A stretch of DNA of 64,000 nt, taken from assembly GCF_041929205.1 (NCBI RefSeq), contig NZ_JBHFNT010000017.1; one strand, 5' to 3'. How positions within the stretch are numbered: the stretch's first letter is position 1; the number at the start of each line of letters is the position of its first letter. Shown one piece after another: positions 24,905 to 34,917 of this stretch. The position numbers and the translations under genes were made by a program. Source of the stretch: Floridanema evergladense. GTDB lineage: Bacteria > Cyanobacteriota > Cyanobacteriia > Cyanobacteriales > Aerosakkonemataceae. The notes beneath the pieces are model-generated. The model did no database searches and had not been told where the DNA came from. It saw only the letters and a list, made by a program, of their open reading frames with translations.

Positions 24905-26983
24905 TTAAGCAACAGCTTCTAGAAAATCATCATAGATAGAATCAATTTTTTTGAAGTCAGAAAAAACATCTGATTCAATAGTTTTGAGACGCTTTAGTTC
25001 GTTATCTCGATTAATTTCATAGGATTGTTTTTGCTTGAGTAAATTATCTAATTCGGCTTTGCGGGAGTTAATGTCATCGTTGATGCGATCGCTAACTTCT
25101 CCCTCATAAACTTTAAAGCATTCTTTGACAGCATCATGAATCGGTTGCCATTGTTCTTGCGCTACTTGCGGCAGATGTTTTACTAACTCTTTTTTCGCAG
25201 CTTTTATTAATTCCTTTCTTGCTTGATCTGCTTGCAAAACTCCAACACCCATTCCTAATAAAGCTAAGTATAATGGGCCTAAAACAATGCCAGTTACACT
25301 ACCAATAATGGTGCTAATACCAAATACGGTAATTAAGTTCAACAGAATATTTTTCCAATCAAATCCTGCCCCCGCCATCGCCACACCTGCAAAATTGCCG
25401 CTTGCTAAAGAAAAAAGTCCCATTGCCCATATTGCCCAAGCGGGGGAGTTGTCTTCTGGTAATGAATTGCCTGACGATTGTACTTTTTTTCCGGTTAATT
25501 TTTCAGTAATTATATTGGTAATTTTGCTATAAGAAGCACCGTAGTTTTCTGCACTTTTAGCTAATAAGAAAAAGGCGCTATCCATTTCTTTTTCCGCAGT
25601 CAGACTCCAGGCAGATAGCTTATCATTAATGTATTGCTCGAATGCTTGTTTAAGTGCATTTTCAAAAGCTTCTCTACGGCTTTTACTTAAGAAATCCATG
25701 AATTTTAACTCTGGTTGGTAGCGCACAAAATCGGATTCAAAAGTATTGCCTAAATTTAGCACATACGATCGGAAAGAATCTGCGATCGCTTTAGCTTTAC
25801 TATCTCCTAAATTTTGAATTTCTTGCTTAAATTGATCGCGGATATTCATCAATTTATTAAATTCTGGTTCAACTGAACTAATTTTTTCTTTCAATTGTTG
25901 AACATCTTGTTCTAGCAAGGGAATTCGTCTTTCAATAGCTTCTTGTACGCGGGTAGCAGTTTGACGCGCTAGAGTTCTGGCTTGTCGCAATTCGGAAACT
26001 GCTCTTTCTTTAGTTAAAAAAGTATTGAGTGCGCCCATAAATTCAGGAAAACCTGTACCTTCAAGAGAAGCTGAAGGCTGTTTTAAACGTTTTCTTAGTG
26101 CCTTGATTGCAGAAATTTCAAATACTCTTTCTTCATAAATATCTTGCCCTTCTAATATGCAATATTCACCTAAGTTAGCTTGAAAAACTCGTCGTAATCT
26201 GTCTTCAGCTGCTTGTAATTCTTCTAGATCATCTGGATCGATTAAACTTTCTCGAACTTGATCCCAAGCATTGATTAAAAAGAAAACACTTAAACCCCGA
26301 TCTTTGATATAGTTTTCTAAGTAGCGACGTTCGCCAAGCGTACAAGGTTGGGATGCTCTTAAAACAAATAAAATTGCATGACAATTATTGATATAGCCTA
26401 ACGATAATTCATTTCGTGCTTCTGTATCATTTAACCCCGGACTATCAACTATTTCTACACCTTTTTCTAGCAATGGTAATGGATATTCAACTATGGCATA
26501 ATCAACGTCAGGAAAGGCTTGTTTTTTTTCTTGTTCTAGTCTTTTTGCTTCAGCAGGATCGATCGTATAATCCTGTTTAAAACTCTTAAAATCTAACTCT
26601 TTCGGACTTTTTCCATCTTTAAAATAAACTGTTACTTTCTTTTCAGGGCCATAGCGGAGTAGGGTTAACACTGCCGTACAAGGATTAACATCACTGGGTA
26701 ATAAATTCTCGCCAATTAAAGCATTTAAAAAAGTGCTTTTTCCTCGTTTCATATCACCTAAAACTAGGAGACGAAATACACCTTTTTGATAGTTCTCTCT
26801 AGCTATTTTGACATCTTCTATCTCTCTTTCCAAACCGAGTCCGCCAGAGGATTTTTTACCTTCCATTTCGGCTTTTTCCAACGTCTCAGTCATCTGGTTG
26901 AAAGATTTAGCTATTTCGGCGCGTGCTTGGGCAACTTTCTCTAAATCGTTAAGAAAACGGTCAGTTTCAATCTTGTAACTCAT
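24905..26983 (-). CDS. Dynamin-family GTPase, second of three
   Basis: A 692-residue bacterial dynamin-like protein. G1 is GDMKRGKST (76-84), the G2 threonine lies in PCTAVL, G3 is DSPG (180-183) and G4 is NAWD (238-241). Long helical stretches follow, then a hydrophobic paddle-like region near residues 520-590 (WAIWAMGLFSLASG, then a second pair of segments), then helices. Proteins of this kind bind and remodel membranes when they hydrolyse GTP. It is clearly paralogous to the next gene upstream, and the two lie 53 bases apart. Confidence 0.9.
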   Translation of the reverse strand: MSYKIETDRFLNDLEKVAQARAEIAKSFNQMTETLEKAEMEGKKSSGGLGLEREIEDVKIARENYQKGVFRLLVLGDMKRGKSTFLNALIGENLLPSDVNPCTAVLTLLRYGPEKKVTVYFKDGKSPKELDFKSFKQDYTIDPAEAKRLEQEKKQAFPDVDYAIVEYPLPLLEKGVEIVDSPGLNDTEARNELSLGYINNCHAILFVLRASQPCTLGERRYLENYIKDRGLSVFFLINAWDQVRESLIDPDDLEELQAAEDRLRRVFQANLGEYCILEGQDIYEERVFEISAIKALRKRLKQPSASLEGTGFPEFMGALNTFLTKERAVSELRQARTLARQTATRVQEAIERRIPLLEQDVQQLKEKISSVEPEFNKLMNIRDQFKQEIQNLGDSKAKAIADSFRSYVLNLGNTFESDFVRYQPELKFMDFLSKSRREAFENALKQAFEQYINDKLSAWSLTAEKEMDSAFFLLAKSAENYGASYSKITNIITEKLTGKKVQSSGNSLPEDNSPAWAIWAMGLFSLASGNFAGVAMAGAGFDWKNILLNLITVFGISTIIGSVTGIVLGPLYLALLGMGVGVLQADQARKELIKAAKKELVKHLPQVAQEQWQPIHDAVKECFKVYEGEVSDRINDDINSRKAELDNLLKQKQSYEINRDNELKRLKTIESDVFSDFKKIDSIYDDFLEAVA

Positions 26984-27036
26984 TTCGTGGCACCAATAAA
27001 TTTAACAGCAACAACTGCAACTCCTTTTTAAGGATA

Positions 27037-29112
27037 TCACGCATAATATGAAGTTAAACCTTCATAAATTGATTCCAAGTTGTGATATTCGGACAAAATC
27101 TGATTATCTAGAGTTCTCAGACGATTTGATTCAGCATGGTAATTAATTTCTTGTGATTCCTTTTGTTTAAGTAAGTTATCTAACTCAGCTTGACGAGATT
27201 TGATATCTTCATTAATCCGTTTATTGACTTCTTGTTCGTAGCTATTAAAGCAATCTTTGACAGCTTGATGAATCGGTTCCCATTGTTCTTGTGCTAGTTG
27301 AGGAAGGTATTTAATAAACTCTTTTTTGGTAGCTTTAATAAATTCTTTCCTAGCTTGGTCTGCTTGTAAAGCACCTATTCCTAAACCAATTAAAGCAATT
27401 CCTATTGGGCCTAAAAATGTGCCTGTAAAAATTAGGAAAAAGCTACTAATTCCAATGGCAGCTAACCAGTTTACTAAAATATTTTTCCAATCAAAACCAG
27501 CACCAGCTAGGGCTATACCAGCGACGTTACCTGTTATTAATGAGAAAAATCCCATTGCCCAACTTGCCCAGCTAAGAGAGTCGTTTTCATAACCTAAATT
27601 TTGTCCGACGAATAAGTTTCCAGTTAATTTTTCTGTAATTGTATTGGCGACTTTGGTATATGCTGAACCGTACTCAGCCGCAGTTCTAGCTAAAGTGGCA
27701 AAGGCATCATGTAATTCTCGTTCAGCAGTTAGTTCCCAAGCGGAAATTTTGTCTTTTATGTATTGTTCAAATGCTCGTTTGCAAGCAGCGTTAAATTCTT
27801 CTCTTCTGCCTTGACTTAAGGAATCTATGAATCCTATTGTTGGTTGATATTGTAAGAAATCTGTTTCAAAGGTGTTGCCTAAGTTCAAAATGTAGGAACG
27901 GAAAGAATCTGCGATCGCTCTTGCCTTACTATCTCGCATAATGATAATATCTTCTCGGAACCGATCGCGAATTTCCCTTAATTGTTGAAACTCTGGTTCA
28001 ACTGAATTAATCCGTCGTTTTAACTCGGCAATATCTTGCCCTAACAAAGGAATTCGTCTTTCAACTGCCTCATGTACATGATTGTAAATTAAGCGGGCTA
28101 AGGTTTTAGTTTGGCGCAATTCTGCGATCGCTCTTTCCCTAGTTAAAAAAGTATTCAAAGCAGCAATAAACTCTGGAAATCCCGTTCCTTCTAAAGTACT
28201 TTCTGGGTTTTTTATCTTTTGTCTCAATGCTTTTAAAGAGTGAATTTCAAACACCCTTTCTTCATAAACATCAAAACCTTCCACCTGGCAATATTCAGCC
28301 AAATAACTCTTAAATACCTGCCGCACCTTTTCCTCAGCCGCTTCCAATTCTTCAGTATTATCAGGATCGATCAATCCTTTGGTAATTTCATCCCAAGCAT
28401 TAATCAAAAAGAAAACCGTTAAACCTCGACCTTTGATATAATTTTCCAAGTAACGACGCTCTGCTAAAGTGCAAGGTTGATCGGCTCTAAATACAAACAG
28501 AATCGCATGGCAGTTATTGATGTAACTTAGAGATAATTTATTTAACGCTTCCGTATCATTTAATCCCGGACTATCAACTATTTCAATTCCTTTTTCTAAC
28601 AAAGGTAAAGGATACTCCACAACCGCATAATCTACATCAGGAAAAGCTAATTTTTTCTCTGTTTCTAATTTTTTAGCATCATCAGGATTGATAGTATACT
28701 CTTCTTTGAAAGAAGCAAAATCTAGCTGTTTAGCAGGTTTATCATCTTTAAAATAAACTGTTACTTTCTTTTTTGAGCCATAACGCAAAACTGTCAACAC
28801 TGCTGTACAAGGATTGACATCACTAGGTAACAAATTCTCGCCAATTAAAGCATTGAGAAAAGTGCTTTTTCCCCGTTTCATGTCACCTAAAATTAACAGT
28901 CGGAATACACCTTTTTGAATGTTTTTTCTAGCTAAATCAATGTCTTCTATATCTTTGTTTAAACCTAATCCACCAGAAGCAGTTTCCCCTACAGTTTCCG
29001 ATGTTTTGAGAGTAGCGGATATTTTACTTAAAGATTGAGCAAAATCAGCGCGGGCTTTGGCGAGTCGATCTAAATCTCTAATAAAACTTGTAGATTCTGC
29101 GGTGTAAGTCAT
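27037..29112 (-). CDS. Dynamin-family GTPase, first of three
   Basis: A 691-residue paralogue of the neighbour, with the same G1 (GDMKRGKST), G3 (DSPGLND) and G4 (NAWD) motifs and the same paddle-like hydrophobic region (WASWAMGFFSLITG followed by LVNWLAAIGISSFFLIF). Long identical blocks such as LPSDVNPCTAVLT show a tandem duplication with later divergence. All three genes point the same way and are likely co-transcribed. In other bacteria such tandem dynamins can form hetero-oligomers that fuse or repair membranes. Confidence 0.9.
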   Translation of the reverse strand: MTYTAESTSFIRDLDRLAKARADFAQSLSKISATLKTSETVGETASGGLGLNKDIEDIDLARKNIQKGVFRLLILGDMKRGKSTFLNALIGENLLPSDVNPCTAVLTVLRYGSKKKVTVYFKDDKPAKQLDFASFKEEYTINPDDAKKLETEKKLAFPDVDYAVVEYPLPLLEKGIEIVDSPGLNDTEALNKLSLSYINNCHAILFVFRADQPCTLAERRYLENYIKGRGLTVFFLINAWDEITKGLIDPDNTEELEAAEEKVRQVFKSYLAEYCQVEGFDVYEERVFEIHSLKALRQKIKNPESTLEGTGFPEFIAALNTFLTRERAIAELRQTKTLARLIYNHVHEAVERRIPLLGQDIAELKRRINSVEPEFQQLREIRDRFREDIIIMRDSKARAIADSFRSYILNLGNTFETDFLQYQPTIGFIDSLSQGRREEFNAACKRAFEQYIKDKISAWELTAERELHDAFATLARTAAEYGSAYTKVANTITEKLTGNLFVGQNLGYENDSLSWASWAMGFFSLITGNVAGIALAGAGFDWKNILVNWLAAIGISSFFLIFTGTFLGPIGIALIGLGIGALQADQARKEFIKATKKEFIKYLPQLAQEQWEPIHQAVKDCFNSYEQEVNKRINEDIKSRQAELDNLLKQKESQEINYHAESNRLRTLDNQILSEYHNLESIYEGLTSYYA

Positions 29113-29264
29113 TATATCTTTGCTCTAAGCGGCGACTATCCAAATTTAGCTCTACTACCTCCCAACTGCCAAGAGGTAATTTAGCGCAGATTGTAAAATT
29201 GAAAAATTAGCTTCTCCAGATAAATTTAGTTGCACTTAGTTCAGCAATATTACCGAAACCTTAG

Positions 29265-30074
29265 CTATTTAATGGCGTAAGTAACGCTAACTTGACTCCT
29301 TACTTGTACTTCTGGATGTGCAGATGGGTCATAAGGGGGAATACTTTGATTAATGCTAGAAAAAGGCGAAAGGGGAACTCCTTGCTTTGTGCCGCAAGCG
29401 GAAACAGAAGGAGGACTAATGATCGGATAAACTGTAACTAACAGCAATTCTCCCAACTGTACGCCCATTTCTAATGCCACACTTCGCACCTGAGTTTGTG
29501 CATCTCTGATAGCATTGCGGCGTGCATTACGTTCTAATGGTTGACAGTTGTTTACGGCGTATTCAACACTAATACCCTGAATAAATAATTGGTCGCTAGT
29601 TTCTGTGGCTAAATTCGCTGATTTGACAACCTCCTGCATTCTTTCGCGAGTTGGTTTCAAGATTTTTACAAATAATTTAGGATTTTCTAGAGAACTAGTT
29701 TGCAGTTCCATACTATTAGCTGGAATTTTAATCGCCAGTAAAGCATCAACCACAGATTTTAAAGGTTCTTCAGCTGGTGTACCCTCAGTAAGTGAAGGAG
29801 TGCTTCTGCTTGCGGAATCTAAAGGATTGCGGGAAGCAAAACGAAATTCCAAGCGGGCGACATCTGCGGGGGCAATTACTTGACCTTGACCTACTACAGT
29901 TATGGCACGTTGGTTAATTAAAAGTTGCGGTGTCATGCCATTCGTAACCTGAGACACATTAATTGGACTTGTGGAATTTTGGGCGAAGCTGGTTTTGTTA
30001 GCTGATATCGATAGACCCGTCAGGACAACGGCAGAAACCAGGGTTTGAAATAATACTGTTAAGAATCGATACAT
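29265..30074 (-). CDS. SIMPL (DUF541) domain exported protein
   Basis: A 269-residue protein with a signal peptide (hydrophobic residues 8-30, ending near SFAQN). The SIMPL domain is marked by RAITVVGQGQVIAPADVARL at the N-terminus and by RRNAIRDAQTQVRSVALEMG, then LGELLLVTVYP. Proteins of the family are periplasmic or outer-membrane associated; the role is not well defined. It is followed downstream by the dynamin genes on the same strand, about 150 bases away. Confidence 0.85.
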   Translation of the reverse strand: MYRFLTVLFQTLVSAVVLTGLSISANKTSFAQNSTSPINVSQVTNGMTPQLLINQRAITVVGQGQVIAPADVARLEFRFASRNPLDSASRSTPSLTEGTPAEEPLKSVVDALLAIKIPANSMELQTSSLENPKLFVKILKPTRERMQEVVKSANLATETSDQLFIQGISVEYAVNNCQPLERNARRNAIRDAQTQVRSVALEMGVQLGELLLVTVYPIISPPSVSACGTKQGVPLSPFSSINQSIPPYDPSAHPEVQVRSQVSVTYAIK

Positions 30075-30219
30075 TTTATGTTGCCACTAAACATTAATGT
30101 AAAAGCTGAAAATGCCTTGTTTCACCTAAAATTTCGCTGCCCCCTGTCATCTTATGGTGTATCCAACTTAAAATATGGCTATAAAACAAATTACAAATCC
30201 TTAGTATGAGGAACTAGCT

Positions 30220-30627
30220 ATGGCAACCATAAATGATAACCAACAAAATGAGCAAATTGCTACTCTGTCTGCAACTTCCGAACCTGGGACTATGCGGATA
30301 CGACCTTGGGGAACGGTGACTCTTTTGGAAGAAACCGATCGCTACAGGATTAATCGGATTGAACTTAAACCAGGTCATCATATTAGTACTCAAATGCACT
30401 ATCACCGCAGCGAACACTGGATTGTGGTTTCTGGTACAGCTAGGGTTCTTTGTAGTGGTAAGGAGACTCTGCTAATGCAAAAACAATCTACTTATGTTCC
30501 TGCCTCTACACCACATCGGGTGGAAAATCCGGGAGTTATTCCTCTAGTTATGATTGAGGTTCAAAATGGAGAATATCTAGGGGAAGATGATATTATTCGT
30601 TTTCCAGAAGACTCAGAAAGTCATTAG
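30220..30627 (+). CDS. Cupin / type II mannose-6-phosphate isomerase-like protein
   Basis: A 135-residue single cupin with the pattern of the isomerase domain of GDP-mannose pyrophosphorylase/phosphomannose isomerase: RPWGTVTLLEETDRYRINRI, then ISTQMHYHRSEHWIVVSGTA with the metal-binding His and Glu residues, and PASTPHRVENPG. The likely reaction is interconversion of mannose-6-phosphate and fructose-6-phosphate, or metal-dependent sugar binding. The pyrophosphorylase half is absent, as in many cyanobacterial stand-alone forms. Confidence 0.85.
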   Translation: MATINDNQQNEQIATLSATSEPGTMRIRPWGTVTLLEETDRYRINRIELKPGHHISTQMHYHRSEHWIVVSGTARVLCSGKETLLMQKQSTYVPASTPHRVENPGVIPLVMIEVQNGEYLGEDDIIRFPEDSESH

Positions 30628-30719
30628 AATTTTTATTTTGATTCAGGAAAAAGGGAAAAGTATTTTCCTTTACCTTACCCTTTCTCCTAAATAAAAATCA
30701 GAATTTTATTGGATTAAAT

Positions 30720-30953
30720 TTAAATCCAATTAACTTCCCGCAACCAAGGCCAAACTCCTGTGTGTCTTCTCATAGTGACATTTTCACTATTTTCTGAGAT
30801 CACATCTTTGAGTTCTTGAGTTGTAAAGCTGTAGTTCAATTTTTCCGCTATTTTAATGAAATCTTCTGGACTACCAGCTTCTTTCATCTTTTCTCTTAAG
30901 GTCAAATCGTTAGCAGCATCTTGTAGGAATTTTTGGGCACTTTCTTTGCTCAT
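30720..30953 (-). CDS. Nif11-family leader peptide protein
   Basis: A 77-residue protein. Residues 1-52 are a Nif11-type leader (KESAQKFLQDAANDLTLREK, then FIKIAEKLNYSFTTQELKDVI). The C-terminus, TMRRHTGVWPWLREVNWI, is short and has no Cys and only two Thr residues, so it does not look like a lanthipeptide core. No maturation enzyme gene lies nearby. The tail is rich in Trp and resembles those of other cyanobacterial Nif11 proteins as I remember them; its function is unknown. Confidence 0.82.
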   Translation of the reverse strand: MSKESAQKFLQDAANDLTLREKMKEAGSPEDFIKIAEKLNYSFTTQELKDVISENSENVTMRRHTGVWPWLREVNWI

Positions 30954-31045
30954 TTTTTGAAAATACCTTAATTAATAACAACCTATCTAATTTTACCTAA
31001 AACAGTATAACAATTAAGCTCTCAATAACAACCACAAAAATTCCA

Positions 31046-31115
31046 AATAAACCCGGTCTTGAGTACTGTAGATAAAAATTGTCACAAATTGTACCTACTA
31101 GGAACCGGGTTTATT
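31046..31115. repeat. Inverted repeat with AATAAACCCGGT arms
   Basis: The arms (31046-31057 and 31104-31115) are a perfect 12-bp inverted repeat separated by 46 bases. The position, between two genes on the minus strand, fits a small repeat element or a transcript hairpin. Confidence 0.55.
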
Positions 31116-31179
31116 CGCTGGAATCAGAGAAATTATGACGTAGTTTTACATTTGGCAGTGCGAAAATAGTTTCTAAATT

Positions 31180-31530
31180 TTAAAGATTTTTGTCAAGAAG
31201 GATTTCCAACTCTGCCTTTAGTGATTTGACATTGGCAACTCTTCCAACTAAAAGATTTTCGCCTCCAGCATCTTTTAAGCGTTCTTTCCAATATTTGATA
31301 CTATCTGAGTTATTCACCCAGAAATTAATTACCGTTTCGATCGCGTCATCTAAATCCCAACCTCGGTAGTTAGGAACATTTTCTACAGATTGAATTAATG
31401 CGTCAAGGGTACATTTGTATGCGGCGACATATTCCACTCCTGTCTGAGATTTTTGTTCTTTTCTCTCTTGTTGTTGGTTAAAAAAGTATAAAATTGGAGA
31501 GACTCCGAGAATGTCGAAAGTGTATTTCAT
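31180..31530 (-). CDS. Protein of unknown function, about 116 residues
   Basis: I start at the second Met (MKYTFDILGVSPILYFF), because an AGGAG ribosome-binding site lies 6 bases upstream of it. The N-terminal motif with ILGVSPILYFFNQQ is distinctive, followed by helices containing NVPNYRGWDLDDAIETV. I do not recognise a family. It is transcribed away from the EamA transporter gene. Confidence 0.65.
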   Translation of the reverse strand: MKYTFDILGVSPILYFFNQQQERKEQKSQTGVEYVAAYKCTLDALIQSVENVPNYRGWDLDDAIETVINFWVNNSDSIKYWKERLKDAGGENLLVGRVANVKSLKAELEILLDKNL

Positions 31531-31566
31531 GAGCAACTCCTAATTTGCGAGACTTAGGCTTATTTG

Positions 31567-32505
31567 ATGACTTATATAGCAAATTTTCCCGGTTTTTGGG
31601 TTACGAATTTTAAAGGGGAACTAGCGGCGTTAAGTGCGGCTTTTCTGTGGGCGATCGCTTCTGTGGTCTGGTCAAAGGTGGGACAACGCATTCCGCCTCT
31701 GGAGTTAAATTTCCTCAAAGGTGTCATCGCAGAAGTTTTTTTAGTCGTGACTATTTTCCTTTCTGAACGGTCATTACCTGCGATCGAGCCGATAGCTTTT
31801 TGGTTATTGTTACTCAGTGGAGCGATCGGAATTGCGATCGCAGATACAGCTTTATTTGCGGCGCTTAACTATTTAGGAGCAAGACGCACGCTGTTATTAA
31901 AAATACTAACCTCGCCATTAGTAGCATTAATAGCTTTAGTTTTTTTACAAGAAACTCTCTCTGTTGCTGCTTGGTGGGGAATTTTTCTCACCATTTTAGG
32001 AGTAGCTTGGGTAGTTAGCGAAAGAGTTCCGGGAACAAATGGCAAAGAAGCATATTTTTGGCAAGGTATTGTTTGGGCGATGGTGTCAACTGTAGGAGAT
32101 GCGATCGGTGCAATTTTATCCCGTCTAGCCTTAACTCAAACCACAATTAGTCCCTTGTGGAGTACCCTAATTAGATTAACCGCTGGATTGATACTACTGC
32201 TAATTTGGCTAGTAATCAAAAATCGAAAAATTAGAGAAAATTACCTTCTAAGATATCAACCTTTACTCACAATAAATTTATGGGCAATCATTACTTTTAA
32301 TTCTTTCATAGGCACTTACTTAGGAATTTGGTTACAACAAATTTCCCTAAAATTTGCCCCGGCTGGAATTGCCCAAACCCTAAACGCCACCAGTCCGCTT
32401 TTTGTTTTACCCATTGCCGTTTTGTTAGGGGAAAAAGTTAGTTTTCGCGCCATTGCTGGAGTCTTGTTAGCTTTAGTTGGTATAGCATTGTTGTTTAAAT
32501 TTTAA
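31567..32505 (+). CDS. EamA-family (DMT superfamily) permease
   Basis: A 312-residue inner-membrane protein with ten hydrophobic segments arranged as two EamA repeats (first starting at FKGELAALSAAFLWAIASVV, second near AYFWQGIVWAMVSTVG). Such proteins export or exchange small metabolites; the substrate cannot be read from sequence. I use the ATG one codon inside the longest frame, which starts with TTG. Confidence 0.88.
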   Translation: MTYIANFPGFWVTNFKGELAALSAAFLWAIASVVWSKVGQRIPPLELNFLKGVIAEVFLVVTIFLSERSLPAIEPIAFWLLLLSGAIGIAIADTALFAALNYLGARRTLLLKILTSPLVALIALVFLQETLSVAAWWGIFLTILGVAWVVSERVPGTNGKEAYFWQGIVWAMVSTVGDAIGAILSRLALTQTTISPLWSTLIRLTAGLILLLIWLVIKNRKIRENYLLRYQPLLTINLWAIITFNSFIGTYLGIWLQQISLKFAPAGIAQTLNATSPLFVLPIAVLLGEKVSFRAIAGVLLALVGIALLFKF

Positions 32506-32527
32506 TTCGATTACTCAACAGGTATAA

Positions 32528-32905
32528 ATGGAATTTCAAGCGAAAGAGTCCGCTATCCTGCTTACTTTAATCAAGTTTGATTATAGTAGAGAATATCTTT
32601 ACCAAAACTTCTTCAAAGTTTTTGATTGCACTCCCGATTTAATAGGAAAAGTAGAGAAAATTGATTTAACTTCACTTACTTACTTAAATAAAAATATGCT
32701 GTTTGTAGCCGTCGATTTGTATATCAGAACAACTAAGGGAAATTACCGATCGGGTACAGAACTATTTTCTAGAGTTCCTGCGGTACATGAAAAGCTCAAA
32801 GTAAAAAACGATCGATTTTGGGTGATAGAAGTTTGTCACTATGCCAAAAGTAGCTTAGATTCCGAGCGAGATCCAGTAGCCAGCGTCTTAGTAATGCGCT
32901 ACTAA
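32528..32905 (+). CDS. Protein of unknown function, 125 residues
   Basis: A soluble protein with no recognised domain. The sequence ends in a beta-rich region (DRFWVIEVCHYAKSSLD, then ASVLVMRY). It begins 22 bases after the EamA gene and may be co-transcribed with it. Confidence 0.55.
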   Translation: MEFQAKESAILLTLIKFDYSREYLYQNFFKVFDCTPDLIGKVEKIDLTSLTYLNKNMLFVAVDLYIRTTKGNYRSGTELFSRVPAVHEKLKVKNDRFWVIEVCHYAKSSLDSERDPVASVLVMRY

Positions 32906-33028
32906 TGGGAATAATTAATTGAGCGATCGTCTACATATACGTAAGTACATTCCCGTATTTTTTGCATTAGCCAAAATAGCGATCGGTTCAATTAACTATT
33001 CCCCTACTCTTCAATAGTTAAAAATAAA

Positions 33029-33610
33029 CTATCGATTTGCCAAACTGCGAACCATACCATTAGCCATAGCATAATGTTGCTGAATTGCTGGCAACAATGT
33101 GGAAGCAAAACTTACTAAGTCTTGATCTTGACCTTGTTCAGTTTGTCTTTGAAATAAAGCCACAGTTTGAGCATGATCGTTTACCATTGCTCTCATGTAA
33201 GCTCGATCGAAACTTGCACCAGAAAGCTGTCGTAATTGACGTTCTATTTGCTGATGTTGAGCATCTAATTGTCTAGGTAAAGTAATACCTTTTTGAGCAG
33301 CAATTTGCGCCAATTGATTAGTTGCTTGTGTATGTTCATCAATCATTCGTTGTGCATACTGCTTGACTTCACTACTGCTTGCTCTCTCTAATGCCAACTG
33401 ACTCAAGCGTATTTCTGCCAAGTTACCTTGTGCTGCTTTATTAGCAAACAGCCTGTCTGAAGAACTTAATCTATTTTGAGTTTGTTCTGTAGTATTTTGG
33501 CGATTTTGTAGCGTGCTTGGTTGACGTTCAGATTGCTCGGCTACGGCTACAAATGCTAGAGCAAGAACCATTCCAGTTCCGACCAGACTAGCAGAAAGTA
33601 TGTTTTTCAT
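33029..33610 (-). CDS. DUF4142 exported protein
   Basis: A 193-residue protein with a signal peptide (residues 1-24, ending in VAVAEQ). The DUF4142 domain is a ferritin-like four-helix bundle: FANKAAQGNLAEIRLSQLAL, then VKQYAQRMIDEHTQATNQL and FDRAYMRAMVNDHAQTVALF. Members are periplasmic; no enzymatic activity is established. The linker after the signal peptide is Gln and Asn rich. Confidence 0.88.
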   Translation of the reverse strand: MKNILSASLVGTGMVLALAFVAVAEQSERQPSTLQNRQNTTEQTQNRLSSSDRLFANKAAQGNLAEIRLSQLALERASSSEVKQYAQRMIDEHTQATNQLAQIAAQKGITLPRQLDAQHQQIERQLRQLSGASFDRAYMRAMVNDHAQTVALFQRQTEQGQDQDLVSFASTLLPAIQQHYAMANGMVRSLANR

Positions 33611-33824
33611 GAGCGATTAACAGTCCCGATTTATGAAAGTTATTATTACTTTAAAAATCATAGCTACTGTTAATTTCATTCAGCTTCTATCCATAGATTA
33701 AGCATAGTCTAACTAGAGAGGTATTTATACAAATGTCGGAGAGCATTATTCATTTATCAGTAGTGTTTTATTCACCATCGATATCAGACAAATGACAGAT
33801 GTCACTTCACTAAATTCTCACAAA

Positions 33825-34739
33825 TTAAACAGCCATTTTTACAGCAAATTTACCTGTATTTCTTAAAGCATCTAAAAAGGCGTAGATTGCTGGAGAATGC
33901 AGAGCATTTGCCAAAATTGCTACTCCAATTACTCTTTGTAAAGGTACTGGTAAATTACATTCTATGATGCCAAGAGATAAAGGTTCAGCAGCCAAACGAG
34001 GCAGAATAGCTGCGCCTAAACCTTGCCCTACCATACTGACAATTGTTGAATCTTCGCGGATTTCGTAAGCAATTTTAATAGGATACTCTGCTCGCTCTAA
34101 GTAGGGTTGAATGTAGTCATGGCAAGGCCCAGAAGCACTGATAATTAAGGGGAATGCAGCTAGTTGTTGCCAAGAGATTTGTTGACTATCTATCTTAGTT
34201 TTTGGTGGTAAAAGAACGATGTAATCATCTCGGAGAATTTCCCAAGTTTCAAAATCATCGCTAGAGGGTAAGTAAGTAAAGCCGATATCAGCAAAACCTG
34301 CACGCAAACTATCTTCTATGCTGAAAAAACTGTCGTCTTCAGTAATTTTGACATTAATATCAGGAAAGATGGTGTGAAATTTGGCGATCGCAGTCGGTAA
34401 AATATGAGTTGCCACACTGCGAAAACAAGCAACTCGCACAACTCCACCTCGTAAACCTTTTTCTAAATCAGCTTCTTTTTCAATTGCATTTACCGATCGT
34501 AATATTTCCCTTGCATGAACTTTAATTCGTTCCCCCACAGGCGTTAAATGTGCGCCATGACGACCCCGATAAAATAACACCACTCCTAACAGTTCTTCCA
34601 AACTAGCAATAGCGTGGCTAACTGCTGATTGAGACATTTCTAAACGCAGTGCTGCTTCACTAAAATTTCTGTACTCCGCAACAGCAACCAAAGCCAGCAA
34701 TTGAGAAAGTTTGATTTGAGTTTTATTGATTTCATCCAT
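33825..34739 (-). CDS. LysR-family transcriptional regulator
   Basis: A 304-residue LysR protein. The winged HTH is at residues 9-68 (LLALVAVAEYRNFSEAAL, MSQSAVSHAIASLEELLG). The effector-binding domain follows (GVVRVACFRSVATHILPTAI, then FADIGFTYLP). The gene is divergent from the small gene starting at 34918, and the 178-base gap between them is the likely site of regulation. The inducer is unknown. Confidence 0.9.
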   Translation of the reverse strand: MDEINKTQIKLSQLLALVAVAEYRNFSEAALRLEMSQSAVSHAIASLEELLGVVLFYRGRHGAHLTPVGERIKVHAREILRSVNAIEKEADLEKGLRGGVVRVACFRSVATHILPTAIAKFHTIFPDINVKITEDDSFFSIEDSLRAGFADIGFTYLPSSDDFETWEILRDDYIVLLPPKTKIDSQQISWQQLAAFPLIISASGPCHDYIQPYLERAEYPIKIAYEIREDSTIVSMVGQGLGAAILPRLAAEPLSLGIIECNLPVPLQRVIGVAILANALHSPAIYAFLDALRNTGKFAVKMAV

Positions 34740-34917
34740 ATAGCTTTCACACGCACTGTTTAGATTGTCCCAAAAACCACAGCTTCATTCATCTTCCTAT
34801 CTATCGATTTTATTCATATAAGCTATTCAAGCAATAGATGGTTGCTTATTTGAATCAAGGTTACATTAGATTTATAGACAAATTTAAAAAAGTCTTTATC
34901 AGGAGAAGTGTAAACAA

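Noticed and set aside
30654..30690. Imperfect hairpin between the cupin and Nif11 genes
   Set aside because: The pairing is weak and purine-rich; it may be a terminator but the evidence is too thin to list.
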